36,955 nt of DNA from assembly GCA_030619765.1 (NCBI GenBank), contig JAUXAU010000027.1, positions 1 to 36,955 of the forward strand, read 5' to 3'. Shown here piece after piece: positions 30,138-36,955 of the stretch. Position 1 is the stretch's first letter; each line of letters starts with the position of its first letter. The notes under the pieces were generated by a model. It did not search any database. It saw only the letters and a program-made list of their open reading frames with translations, and was not told the DNA's origin. Origin of the DNA: Thermoplasmatota archaeon (lineage in GTDB: Archaea; Thermoplasmatota; E2; DHVEG-1). A program made the position numbers and the translations under genes.

Positions 30138-30692
30138 CTAATTTTCCTCGAATCTTGAATTTTTTTCCTTTTCAATGTAGGTATGCACTACTTCACCGGT
30201 GGTAACATTAACTACTCTTATATTCCATATTTTTGTTCCTATATTGCCTACGCTTGGGTCATAGAACTCTGTACAGAAAGATACTTTTACAAAACAAAGG
30301 TGAGAAGCGCCTACCACTTTGCCTATTTTTCCAATAGTCTCTTCATCAACCGCTCCGGTTAGCCATAATCCCTGTTCCTTTAGGATTTTATCTAATGTTT
30401 CCCTATCTATAACGGAAAAGCCATCTTCCAGCAATGTACCTTCAGTAAATCCTCTGAACAGGTCTGCTCCCATCTGTCCTTTTTTGCGAACTTCAGTCTC
30501 TGACTTTCCCTTTATACCTACTATCTCGACCTCAACGGGCATAACAGCTATTCTCGTTCCCTCCTTTGGTACAGTGCCACTATCGACTATGACTTCTGTT
30601 GTTGGAGGGGTGAGAGCGTAATAGAGGGGAGTACATCCGCATAGTCCTATAATGACTAAAAATGCTAAACAATAAATATTAGATTTTTGCAT
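30138..30692 (-). CDS. CsgG/LpoB-like lipoprotein
   Basis: 184 residues from ATG 30692 (weak TTAGGA upstream). A lipoprotein signal ends in GLCGC (Cys at about 20). The domain (about 40-175) shows TRIAVMPVEVEIVG, a helical LFRGFTEGTLLEDGFSVIDR, ETLDKILKEQGL, then EETIGKIGKVVGASHLCFVK and NIRVVNVTTGEVVHTY: the order of strands and the 'DREtLDkILKEQ' helix are typical of CsgG/LpoB-type periplasmic lipoproteins. These form curli pores (CsgG) or activate cell-wall synthases (LpoB); with no curli genes nearby the specific role is open. It starts 18 bases after the -10 of a promoter partly supplied by repeat copy 6. Confidence 0.8.
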   Translation of the reverse strand: MQKSNIYCLAFLVIIGLCGCTPLYYALTPPTTEVIVDSGTVPKEGTRIAVMPVEVEIVGIKGKSETEVRKKGQMGADLFRGFTEGTLLEDGFSVIDRETLDKILKEQGLWLTGAVDEETIGKIGKVVGASHLCFVKVSFCTEFYDPSVGNIGTKIWNIRVVNVTTGEVVHTYIEKEKNSRFEEN

Positions 30693-30709
30693 TCCTAACA
30701 ACCGTCTTT

Positions 30710-30737
30710 ATGATACACTTTTCAAAAACTCTGTCAA
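30710..30737 (-). promoter_or_regulatory. Hybrid promoter at the edge of repeat copy 6
   Basis: TTGACA (30737-30732), 16 bases, TATCAT (30715-30710) on the minus strand. Sequence similarity to copy 5 runs up to and includes the CTTGACA, then stops, so the -35 belongs to the repeat and the -10 to the local sequence. Confidence 0.65.
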
Positions 30738-30739
30738 GA

Positions 30740-30976
30740 AAAAACTGCCTTTATATTGACCAATATAGGTACATGGTATCCACCCATTGGAACTTAAAAT
30801 CATATCAAAATAAAATTAAATTTCTGCATTTCCCCGGGGAAAGTCATTAAATACAGGGGCCGGAGAATAGGGTCGGATCTTGGCAAAGTTGACATTTTTC
30901 AGACGAAATTGTTATGGGTGAGTATTTTTTATTGATACAAAACTTTTAATATGTGTCGGGTTATCGTTGGTTACTC
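30740..30976 (-). repeat. Dispersed repeat, copy 6, with half attC and no recombinase
   Basis: Contains GGTACATGGTATCCACCCAT, CCCCGGGG (30832-30839), TGTCAACTTTGCC and CCCATAAC. At its far end the minus strand reads GAGTAACCAACGATAACCCG, then ACACATATTAAAAG: the first part resembles the entry arm of attC-like site A (GCCTAACCAACGGATGAAGC), lies about 30 bases after the stop of the gene at 31006, and runs straight into the repeat's ACACATA end. No recombinase codons remain. Confidence 0.75.
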
Positions 30977-31005
30977 GTACCTTGGCCTTTCATCTAACGC
31001 TTCCA

Positions 31006-32748
31006 CTATCTCATTATCAATAGTTTCGTTGTTACACTATGACCCACTGCTTCAAATCTTAGAAAGTATATACCATTTGAGATCCTTTTGCCAGAATTAT
31101 CTCTCCCATCCCAGCTGACACTATAATAACCTGCTTTTCTCTCTTTATTCACAAGCGTTATAATCTTTTGACCAGTGAGATTGTAGATGGTTATACTCAC
31201 CCAACTATCTTTTGGCAATCCATATCTGATTTGAGTAGTCCCCGGGAATGGGTTGGGATAATTATGAGAAATAAAGAGTGTTTTTTTTAATTGAGAAGGA
31301 CTTTCTGCAACTCCAGTATATCCTGCAATAAATGAGTAAGAACTGTCAGGAGTATTCCAAGGGTCTTTTGCCTCATTGGGTGGTGTAGCATTATCCTGTG
31401 CGTAGATATAATAATAAACCTCTGTGCCCTCAGATTGTTGTGGAATCTGTGCCAGATATTGATTCACTGTTTCTGTAGTATCCATGGTGATGTTTACCCA
31501 ATTTGTATCCACACTTGTTTTATACCAGAGTTCTACACTATGAACTCCATTTTGATCACTTACTGTTGAATAAACGGAGAATGGTCCAGTATAACTTGTA
31601 TCATGCCATACAGTTGTGGATTCAATTTCTGGAGCCTGAGTATCTATAAAAAGAGTAAAGGGTTCCGAGTATCCACTCTTGTTACCTGCTTCATCCACTG
31701 CCTGAACCTGCCATAAATAAGCCGCTTCAGAAAGGGTGTCCTCAAGGGTAAAAACTGTATCTGATGTCTGATAGAAGGTAGTATCAATGTCAAGAATAAT
31801 CGCAAGGTCATAGATTATATCAGTAGCCTTATTTCCAGAAATACTGGTTTTTACATTTTTAAAAGACGAAGTATTTTTTGTCACTTTAGACCAGATAAAG
31901 GTAGGTGTATTATCAGAGAGGATACTAGAATCAGCGGGAGATGTGAGATTAGGTATTTCGGGTATCTTTGTATCCACTTCCAATCCCCATGTCGACGACC
32001 AACTTGACCATTCAAATCTGTTCCCAGCACATACACGCCAGTAATAACTTGTGTCTGCTAATCCAGTCGCTGGAGTATAGAGAGAATCGATGACAGTAGA
32101 GTCGTTTATCAAAGGTGAGGAGAAAATACTATCCTCATCCACTTGTAACCAATATCTGGATGCTCCATTTACAGAACTCCAGACAAATGTAGGAGTGCTG
32201 TCAGAAAGGAATGAACCATCCGTAGGAGACAAAAGGACAGGAGGAACGGGAGTTATAACAAAGTAAAACCAACCATCCTCCGCCACGCAAGGGATGGAAT
32301 GTGCAAGTGGGTCTGAGACTATATAATCCTTAAGGTGCAGTAATGTACTGTCTCCTACGCTTGCTCCAGTATCCGCGCTAAAAAATATTTCAACAATTGA
32401 ACCTGTGCCGGGTAAGATTGAATCACCTGACGCACTGTACACTAATATCTTTACTGAATCTTGCCAAGTATTATATCCCAGATCCATATTAGAGCTACGA
32501 GTTGTAGTATGTACGCTATCAGCTGTCAGTAAACTACCGGCAAATACCAGAGTAAACTGGACACCTCCTACTCCCATCTGGTTATCCAAGCTGACAAAAA
32601 TCATGTTATCAGAACTACCAGGGTTTCCCCAACTATCCATTATACTTAAAGTAGTAGTATCGGCAAATAAAGGAGTCATGCCAAAAGTTAGTATGGCTAA
32701 AACGACAAAAATCCTTGCTATCACTGATCTATCAGATAATCTACCCAT
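31006..32748 (-). CDS. Secreted cohesin-like/FN3-like protein with sorting tail
   Basis: 580 residues; CAAGGAGATTACA precedes the ATG. A signal peptide (about 1-29) is followed by a cohesin-like beta-sandwich (about 30-165; VGGVQFTLVFAGSLLTADSV, DSVKILVYSASGDSILPGTG), two FN3/Ig-like modules for 'extracting' repeats (about 170-370; SPTDGSFLSDSTPTFVWSSV, SYYWRVCAGN), a further Ig-like domain (about 375-470), and the sorting tail (about 490-580; NYPNPFPGTTQIRYGLP, WDGRDNSGKRISNGIYFLRF). It is 15 bases downstream of its larger paralogue. The cohesin-like module is closely similar to the last one of that paralogue, indicating duplication. Likely a cell-surface scaffold or adhesin. Confidence 0.85.
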   Translation of the reverse strand: MGRLSDRSVIARIFVVLAILTFGMTPLFADTTTLSIMDSWGNPGSSDNMIFVSLDNQMGVGGVQFTLVFAGSLLTADSVHTTTRSSNMDLGYNTWQDSVKILVYSASGDSILPGTGSIVEIFFSADTGASVGDSTLLHLKDYIVSDPLAHSIPCVAEDGWFYFVITPVPPVLLSPTDGSFLSDSTPTFVWSSVNGASRYWLQVDEDSIFSSPLINDSTVIDSLYTPATGLADTSYYWRVCAGNRFEWSSWSSTWGLEVDTKIPEIPNLTSPADSSILSDNTPTFIWSKVTKNTSSFKNVKTSISGNKATDIIYDLAIILDIDTTFYQTSDTVFTLEDTLSEAAYLWQVQAVDEAGNKSGYSEPFTLFIDTQAPEIESTTVWHDTSYTGPFSVYSTVSDQNGVHSVELWYKTSVDTNWVNITMDTTETVNQYLAQIPQQSEGTEVYYYIYAQDNATPPNEAKDPWNTPDSSYSFIAGYTGVAESPSQLKKTLFISHNYPNPFPGTTQIRYGLPKDSWVSITIYNLTGQKIITLVNKERKAGYYSVSWDGRDNSGKRISNGIYFLRFEAVGHSVTTKLLIMR

Positions 32749-32763
32749 TGTAATCTCCTTGTT

Positions 32764-35700
32764 TTATAGCACTAACATCTTTTTTGTGACTATTTTTCCC
32801 ATCCATTTAATATGATAGAAGTAAACCCCTGATCTAATTTTGTTTTTCATCTTGTCCCTTCCGTCCCATTCTATAGAATGCCAGCCTGCATCCTGAACAC
32901 CTTCGTATAAGGTGAGAATATTTTGTCCTAGAAGATTGTAAATGCTGATATTTACTTTACCTTTTTGAGGCAATCCGTATCTGATTACAGTCTGGTCCAT
33001 AAATGGATTTGGATAGTTGCTTCTGACTGTAAATACCTTGAGAACTGAAGTTGCGGTAACTTCCTCTACTTCTGTAGACGGCAAAAAGTAAAACCAGCCG
33101 TCCTGGGTTTCACAAGAAATAGGTTGGGCAAGAGGATCACATAGAATGCAATCCTTAATGTGAAGTAAGCTACTATCATCAACAACCGCTTGTGAATCCA
33201 CACTTAGGAATACCTGTAAGATTGGCAGACTGTCAGGGAGAATGGAATCGCCTGATACACTATATATCAAAATCTTAACTGAATCAGACCAGGTATTGTA
33301 ACTAAGGTTCATATGGGAAATGTGAGCGGTAAGCTTCACACTGTCAGCTAAAAGCAAACTGTCATTGATTAAAGTAAATTGAATTCCTCCAACAGGTACT
33401 ATGTTCTTTAAAGTAATACTAACAGGATTATTGCAACTACCCGGTATGCCACTACCATTCCCCACACTTAATACAGCCTGAACTGGTAATTGGTGGTTAG
33501 TGGTTGAGAATTGAGAAATAGCTTGCTCTTCACTCCTAACCACTCGCTTCTCGCTTCTCATTGGTTTGTAGTCTGTGGTCTGTAGTCTATGGGCTTCGGT
33601 CTGTAGTCTGTAGTCTGTAGTCTCCAGTCTTATAGCCACCATCTTTGACTTTGCATCTGGCCATTCATTGTGCGTAATACGATAAGCTAATGCCACTACA
33701 TCAAGGATATTTACGCTTCCATCACCTACAGGATTGCCATTTTCTATTGGTGCAACGTCAGCAGTAAATAGTTCATACTCAGTAGGAACAGGTGGTTTAC
33801 GAAGGATAATATTTACTGTGCGCACCAAATCAAGCACATTTATTGCACTATCATCATTAACATCGCCCTTACAAACAACAACAAAGGAATCAAGTGAAGA
33901 AAAACTCCCTTCATTACCTGCCAAATCATATGCCCTTACCCGCCAATAATAATCTCCTCTTACCATATTTACACTATCCACATTAGATGATACTGTATCT
34001 ACAACTAACGGGTTGATGAAAGAGATGGATGTATCAATTTGAAGAACATATCTTATCTCTGCAGCTTTTAGGATTGCGTTGTACTTCCTGTCTGGAACAA
34101 GGTCTGCCGCTACATTAGGATCAGAATTTATCGTGTGAAGGGAGTTGCTTGGTTCTGAAAAGTCTTGTTCTCTCTCTTTGTCTGATCCATACTGGTTACT
34201 GCTTAGAATCCCTTTCAAAACCTCAGACCATTCAAAAATAACAGTACCAATGTTTAGATACTCTCCACCTATTGGATATATGAGAACAGGTGTTCCAGGT
34301 ATCTTTGTATCTATAGTTAAGCTCCACATATCAGACCAGTCGCTCTCATTGGTGGCTCTATCCACAGATTTGACTCTCCAATAATAGGTAGTATCTTGCA
34401 GTATGGTTGTATAGCTTGTATCTGCAACTTCTGTATCCACAGGACTTATAAAATCGGAATTATCCGCGTACTGTAGGATGTAGTGATCTATGCCACTTAA
34501 ATTATCTGTAGATTGGTGCCAGATAAATGTAACTATTGAATCATTGGTCATAAATCCACTATCGGGTGAAGCCAACGCTACCACTTCTGGTGCAGTAGTG
34601 TCGATTAACACCTCCCCATTTTGCACATCTCGCAGTATATTATTTGAGTTGGTATCCCCAAGTATAGCATTGTATAGAATAAGAGGCAGGGATCCCTCAG
34701 CACAGCTTGAATCAACCTCAAAATTCATCGTCACTATTGGCCCAGAGTTACCCAGAAATAGTTTTTGTTCCATTGAATATGCCAAGATCCGCAATTGAGT
34801 TGAATCTATCAAAGACGCCGCTAAGGTGTGGTCCTGTGCACGGTCAGTCAATTGCGCTGACCCATCAACATATGTCAGCATATCAGAAAAATTCAGATCA
34901 AATTGGAAAGCTACAAATTCAGAGTAATTATCTACATCTACATGAACCAAAACTGTGTCACCCGGAGATGCAAATGTATCGCTGACAATCATATAGTTGG
35001 GCGCAAATGTGGTGCCCGAAAGCTCTATGTCGAACGGGCTTTCATCAGGATCATTGCTGTAAATACGCAACAATCCCTGATAGGTACCCTCCTCTAAGTT
35101 GGAAAAATAGATAGGAATCTCTTCTTCCTGGGATGGTTGTATATGTAGAGGTAATCCAACAGTTGTCCAGAAACTGTTATCTGTAAAGGATATCTGGTCT
35201 ATAATCAATGTATCATTACCATTGTTGCCAATATTAAGTGATAACTGGAGGGTATCTAACAATGATATTTCACCAAAGTTCAGTGAATCTGGACCGTAAA
35301 TATCAGCTGCTGCAATCTCCAGTTGTCCATTATAGAAGTCTGATAAGATATTGTCACCGGCTGTATCGCCGATAATCACATTTGTAGCCGTTATGGGATA
35401 ATATCCGCCAGTCCCCTCTATGTAGAAATCTATAAACAGTATGTCTCCATCTGAACCAGAAAATGGGGTGTTATCAGGTGAATATGCTACCACACGCAAT
35501 GTATCCTCTCCTATTATACCGGCTGAAACCTGATGGTTGACCTTACGGTCAGATAACTGTGCAGAGCCTTCAATAAATGTCATTGGTCCAGGCAAAGGTA
35601 TGTCGAATTGAAATGCTACAAAGGGTTCCATGTTGTTGATGGAGGAGTGAAGGGTGGCGGTATCTCCTGAGAATGCAAAAAGGTCGCCGATATGAATCTC

Positions 35701-36501
35701 ATTAACAGCAAAGGCAATTGCATTCAATTGAATAATATAATTGGACTCATCAGGGTCGTTAGATACTATGGTGAGTTGCTTTTCATATGTTCCTTTAATG
35801 ACAGATTGAAAGCGTACAGTAACTGACTGTTGTGCAGAAGCAGGAATAGTAAATGCAGTATCACCTACAACAGAAAAATAGGGACTGTCAAAATTAATAT
35901 CGTATACCTGTAGTGGTTGATTCCCAAGATTGTATAGTGTAAATGTCCTATCAGTATAGTTACCCAATGGGGTTCGATCAAAGTCGAGTGAATCTTTATT
36001 CAAATCTATGTCTGGGGCAAGAATTGTAAGTATACCGTTTATTGTATTTGTTAAGATATTGGTGGAATTACTATCACCAATAATTGGATTGCTCATATTT
36101 AGGGGGTAATTCCCCGGTACACTACCAGCAACTAATTCAAAATACGCTACATTGCCACTGTTTCCTGTAAATTGAGTATTCGTAGGGGAATATGCTAAAA
36201 CCCGCAAAGTGTCATCATTGACAATACTTGCAACAATCTCATGGTCAACACTTCGATCGGTGAGTGTTTCGGAATTGGCTACATAGGTTAATTGAATCGG
36301 GAGGGGTAAATCAAATTGAAATGCTACAAAGGGGTCGTCGTTGATAATCTCCACATCAATTGTAATTGTATCACCTGCTTCTCCCTGTGCATCGTGTATC
36401 TGTAATGTGTTCGCCGCACTAAGCGGTAGTTGCCACAAAAGTAGTACAGCCAGTATTCCCAAGGTTTTGACCAGAATACCTCTGATGTTAGGCGCTTGCA
36501 T
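32764..36501 (-). CDS. Large secreted cohesin- and dockerin-containing protein with sorting tail
   Basis: 1245 residues. A signal peptide (about 1-30) is followed by three related cohesin-like domains (about 30-160, 265-400 and 500-635), each with (D/E)PFVAFQFDLP, a LTDR..(D/N)H strand and TLRVLAYSP. They alternate with ASPM/SPD-2/Hydin-like Ig domains (LDFDRTPLGNYTDRTFTLYN, DPDESPFDIELSGT). Two FN3-like modules (about 640-870), a dockerin-like duplicated calcium loop (about 877-945; GDVNDDSAINVLDL and GDGSVNILDVVALAYRI), a heptamer-encoded linker, a fourth cohesin-like domain (about 995-1130) and the sorting tail (about 1155-1245; NYPNPFMDQTVIRYGLP, WDGRDKMKNKIRSGVYFY) complete it. Cohesin and dockerin in one chain could allow self-assembly on the surface. 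It starts 21 bases after the preceding gene's stop. Confidence 0.85.
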   Translation of the reverse strand: MQAPNIRGILVKTLGILAVLLLWQLPLSAANTLQIHDAQGEAGDTITIDVEIINDDPFVAFQFDLPLPIQLTYVANSETLTDRSVDHEIVASIVNDDTLRVLAYSPTNTQFTGNSGNVAYFELVAGSVPGNYPLNMSNPIIGDSNSTNILTNTINGILTILAPDIDLNKDSLDFDRTPLGNYTDRTFTLYNLGNQPLQVYDINFDSPYFSVVGDTAFTIPASAQQSVTVRFQSVIKGTYEKQLTIVSNDPDESNYIIQLNAIAFAVNEIHIGDLFAFSGDTATLHSSINNMEPFVAFQFDIPLPGPMTFIEGSAQLSDRKVNHQVSAGIIGEDTLRVVAYSPDNTPFSGSDGDILFIDFYIEGTGGYYPITATNVIIGDTAGDNILSDFYNGQLEIAAADIYGPDSLNFGEISLLDTLQLSLNIGNNGNDTLIIDQISFTDNSFWTTVGLPLHIQPSQEEEIPIYFSNLEEGTYQGLLRIYSNDPDESPFDIELSGTTFAPNYMIVSDTFASPGDTVLVHVDVDNYSEFVAFQFDLNFSDMLTYVDGSAQLTDRAQDHTLAASLIDSTQLRILAYSMEQKLFLGNSGPIVTMNFEVDSSCAEGSLPLILYNAILGDTNSNNILRDVQNGEVLIDTTAPEVVALASPDSGFMTNDSIVTFIWHQSTDNLSGIDHYILQYADNSDFISPVDTEVADTSYTTILQDTTYYWRVKSVDRATNESDWSDMWSLTIDTKIPGTPVLIYPIGGEYLNIGTVIFEWSEVLKGILSSNQYGSDKEREQDFSEPSNSLHTINSDPNVAADLVPDRKYNAILKAAEIRYVLQIDTSISFINPLVVDTVSSNVDSVNMVRGDYYWRVRAYDLAGNEGSFSSLDSFVVVCKGDVNDDSAINVLDLVRTVNIILRKPPVPTEYELFTADVAPIENGNPVGDGSVNILDVVALAYRITHNEWPDAKSKMVAIRLETTDYRLQTEAHRLQTTDYKPMRSEKRVVRSEEQAISQFSTTNHQLPVQAVLSVGNGSGIPGSCNNPVSITLKNIVPVGGIQFTLINDSLLLADSVKLTAHISHMNLSYNTWSDSVKILIYSVSGDSILPDSLPILQVFLSVDSQAVVDDSSLLHIKDCILCDPLAQPISCETQDGWFYFLPSTEVEEVTATSVLKVFTVRSNYPNPFMDQTVIRYGLPQKGKVNISIYNLLGQNILTLYEGVQDAGWHSIEWDGRDKMKNKIRSGVYFYHIKWMGKIVTKKMLVL
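33487..33630 (-). repeat. Heptamer tandem repeats inside the coding region
   Basis: Plus-strand units TCTGTAG (33597-33620 and a shorter run near 33568-33588) and GCTTCTC (33545-33558) repeat with a 7-base period; a GGTTAGTGGTTGA run (about 33493-33508) is less regular. They code for a linker of 7-residue periodicity (TTDYRLQ, RSEKRVVRSE) with no stop codon in this frame. Confidence 0.8.
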
Positions 36502-36522
36502 ATAATCCTACCTTTGAGTTAT

Positions 36523-36955
36523 CTACTTCAGGAGTATTAACTTTCCTGTCTGTGAGAATGTACTCCTTTTACCTTTGACTATATCTGCTTTAATTCGATA
36601 GAAATAGATACCGCTTGCGACTCGCTTACCTCGGTCGTCTTTTCCATCCCATGAGAGTTGATAAATACCTGCACGCTGTAATCCTTGATTGAAGGTCTTC
36701 ACCCGTTGCCCTGCAATATTGTAGATACTGATTCCCACTTTAGATTTACGTGCAAGGGCATACCTGATAGCAGTAGAAGAATTGAATGGATTTGGATAGT
36801 TCTGATGGAGAGCAAATTTATCTGGGATAGTTAAAAGATCATTATTAATAGTTGTCAGCAGTGCATTCCCCTGTCCATCCCCTGCAATAACCTCATCTAT
36901 GGTTATATCATTTTGACTTTCCCCTTCAATATGAATGATCTCCTGAATCCCAGCT
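36523..36955 (-). CDS. C-terminal part of a secreted sorting-tail protein (partial)
   Basis: The open frame enters from the right edge and ends at 36523, giving about 143 residues. It begins AGIQEIIHIEGESQND, then reads HQNYPNPFNSSTAIRYALA, KVGISIYNIAGQRVKTF, WDGKDDRGKRVASGIYFYR and GKLILLK, the C-terminal sorting tail. The first part probably belongs to a beta-rich domain. It is the first visible gene of the operon with the two cohesin-like proteins, 21 bases ahead of the larger one. Its N-terminal portion and function cannot be seen. Confidence 0.85.
   Translation of the reverse strand, partial: AGIQEIIHIEGESQNDITIDEVIAGDGQGNALLTTINNDLLTIPDKFALHQNYPNPFNSSTAIRYALARKSKVGISIYNIAGQRVKTFNQGLQRAGIYQLSWDGKDDRGKRVASGIYFYRIKADIVKGKRSTFSQTGKLILLK

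Noticed and set aside
33540-33630. The heptamer run as a CRISPR or assembly artefact
   Set aside because: Units are contiguous 7-mers with no spacers, the reading frame stays open, and similar 7-mers recur in three other genes.
1-36955. tRNA and rRNA genes
   Set aside because: I saw no tRNA cloverleaf core pattern or rRNA-like conserved stretch on either strand while reading; a dedicated scan was not possible.

Overview
Organism and general character. The window is AT-rich and bacterial. Six of its genes end in the same roughly 85-residue C-terminal sorting tail (YPNPF, IYN..GQ, WDGRD, SGVYFYRL, KM.LIR), the hallmark of type IX-like secretion substrates in the FCB group. Together with the secreted beta-rich architectures this suggests an uncultured FCB-type bacterium; candidate division WOR-3 (Stahlbacteria) or a relative is my best guess, by recall of style only. 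Every gene I accept, about 27 proteins plus several tiny ones, lies on the minus strand, so the window reads from right to left.

Layout, right to left. 36955-31006: an operon of three secreted sorting-tail proteins (the first cut by the window edge), rich in cohesin-like and FN3-like modules, one with its own dockerin-like segment. 30692-29127: a small lipoprotein, a zinc-ribbon membrane protein and an exported unknown. 28965-24603: a SAP-domain protein, an unknown membrane-anchored protein and a TIR-domain protein, with attC-like palindromes just past two of the stop codons. 23948-19820: three sorting-tail proteins. 19043-16986: a papain-like protease, an exported partner and a small outer-membrane barrel. 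16579-15233: a beta-helix sorting-tail protein. 14578-13406: a lipoprotein. 12720-7141: a run of subtilase-propeptide homologue, subtilase, membrane protein, pYEATS protein, two tiny ORFs, amidase, secreted nuclease and membrane protein. 6966-833: a 34-codon leader ORF, a secreted sensor-like protein, a TPR/WD40/caspase giant and a CHASE2-like membrane protein. 187-1: the start of another membrane protein.

What ties it together. Between these gene groups sits a dispersed repeat in at least six copies, always in the same orientation as the genes. Its downstream half is the promoter, ribosome site and 5' end of a tyrosine-recombinase gene of the XerD/integron-integrase kind, in every copy gutted by internal deletion. 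Its upstream half is a roughly 140-base block around CCCCGGGG that abuts the 3' end of the preceding gene. At several 3' ends there are attC-like imperfect palindromes (RYYYAAC ... GTTRRRY), and in at least two places the repeat begins inside half of such a site. The window therefore resembles a large, partly fossilised integron-like array: one-way accessory genes, including several conflict or defence systems, separated by recombination sites and dead copies of the recombinase. No intact recombinase is present, so the model rests on remnants.

Other structure: heptanucleotide tandem repeats are embedded in the coding sequence of four sorting-tail proteins, usually just before the tail, and two unrelated sorting-tail genes share a near-identical 3' end, terminator and downstream repeat.
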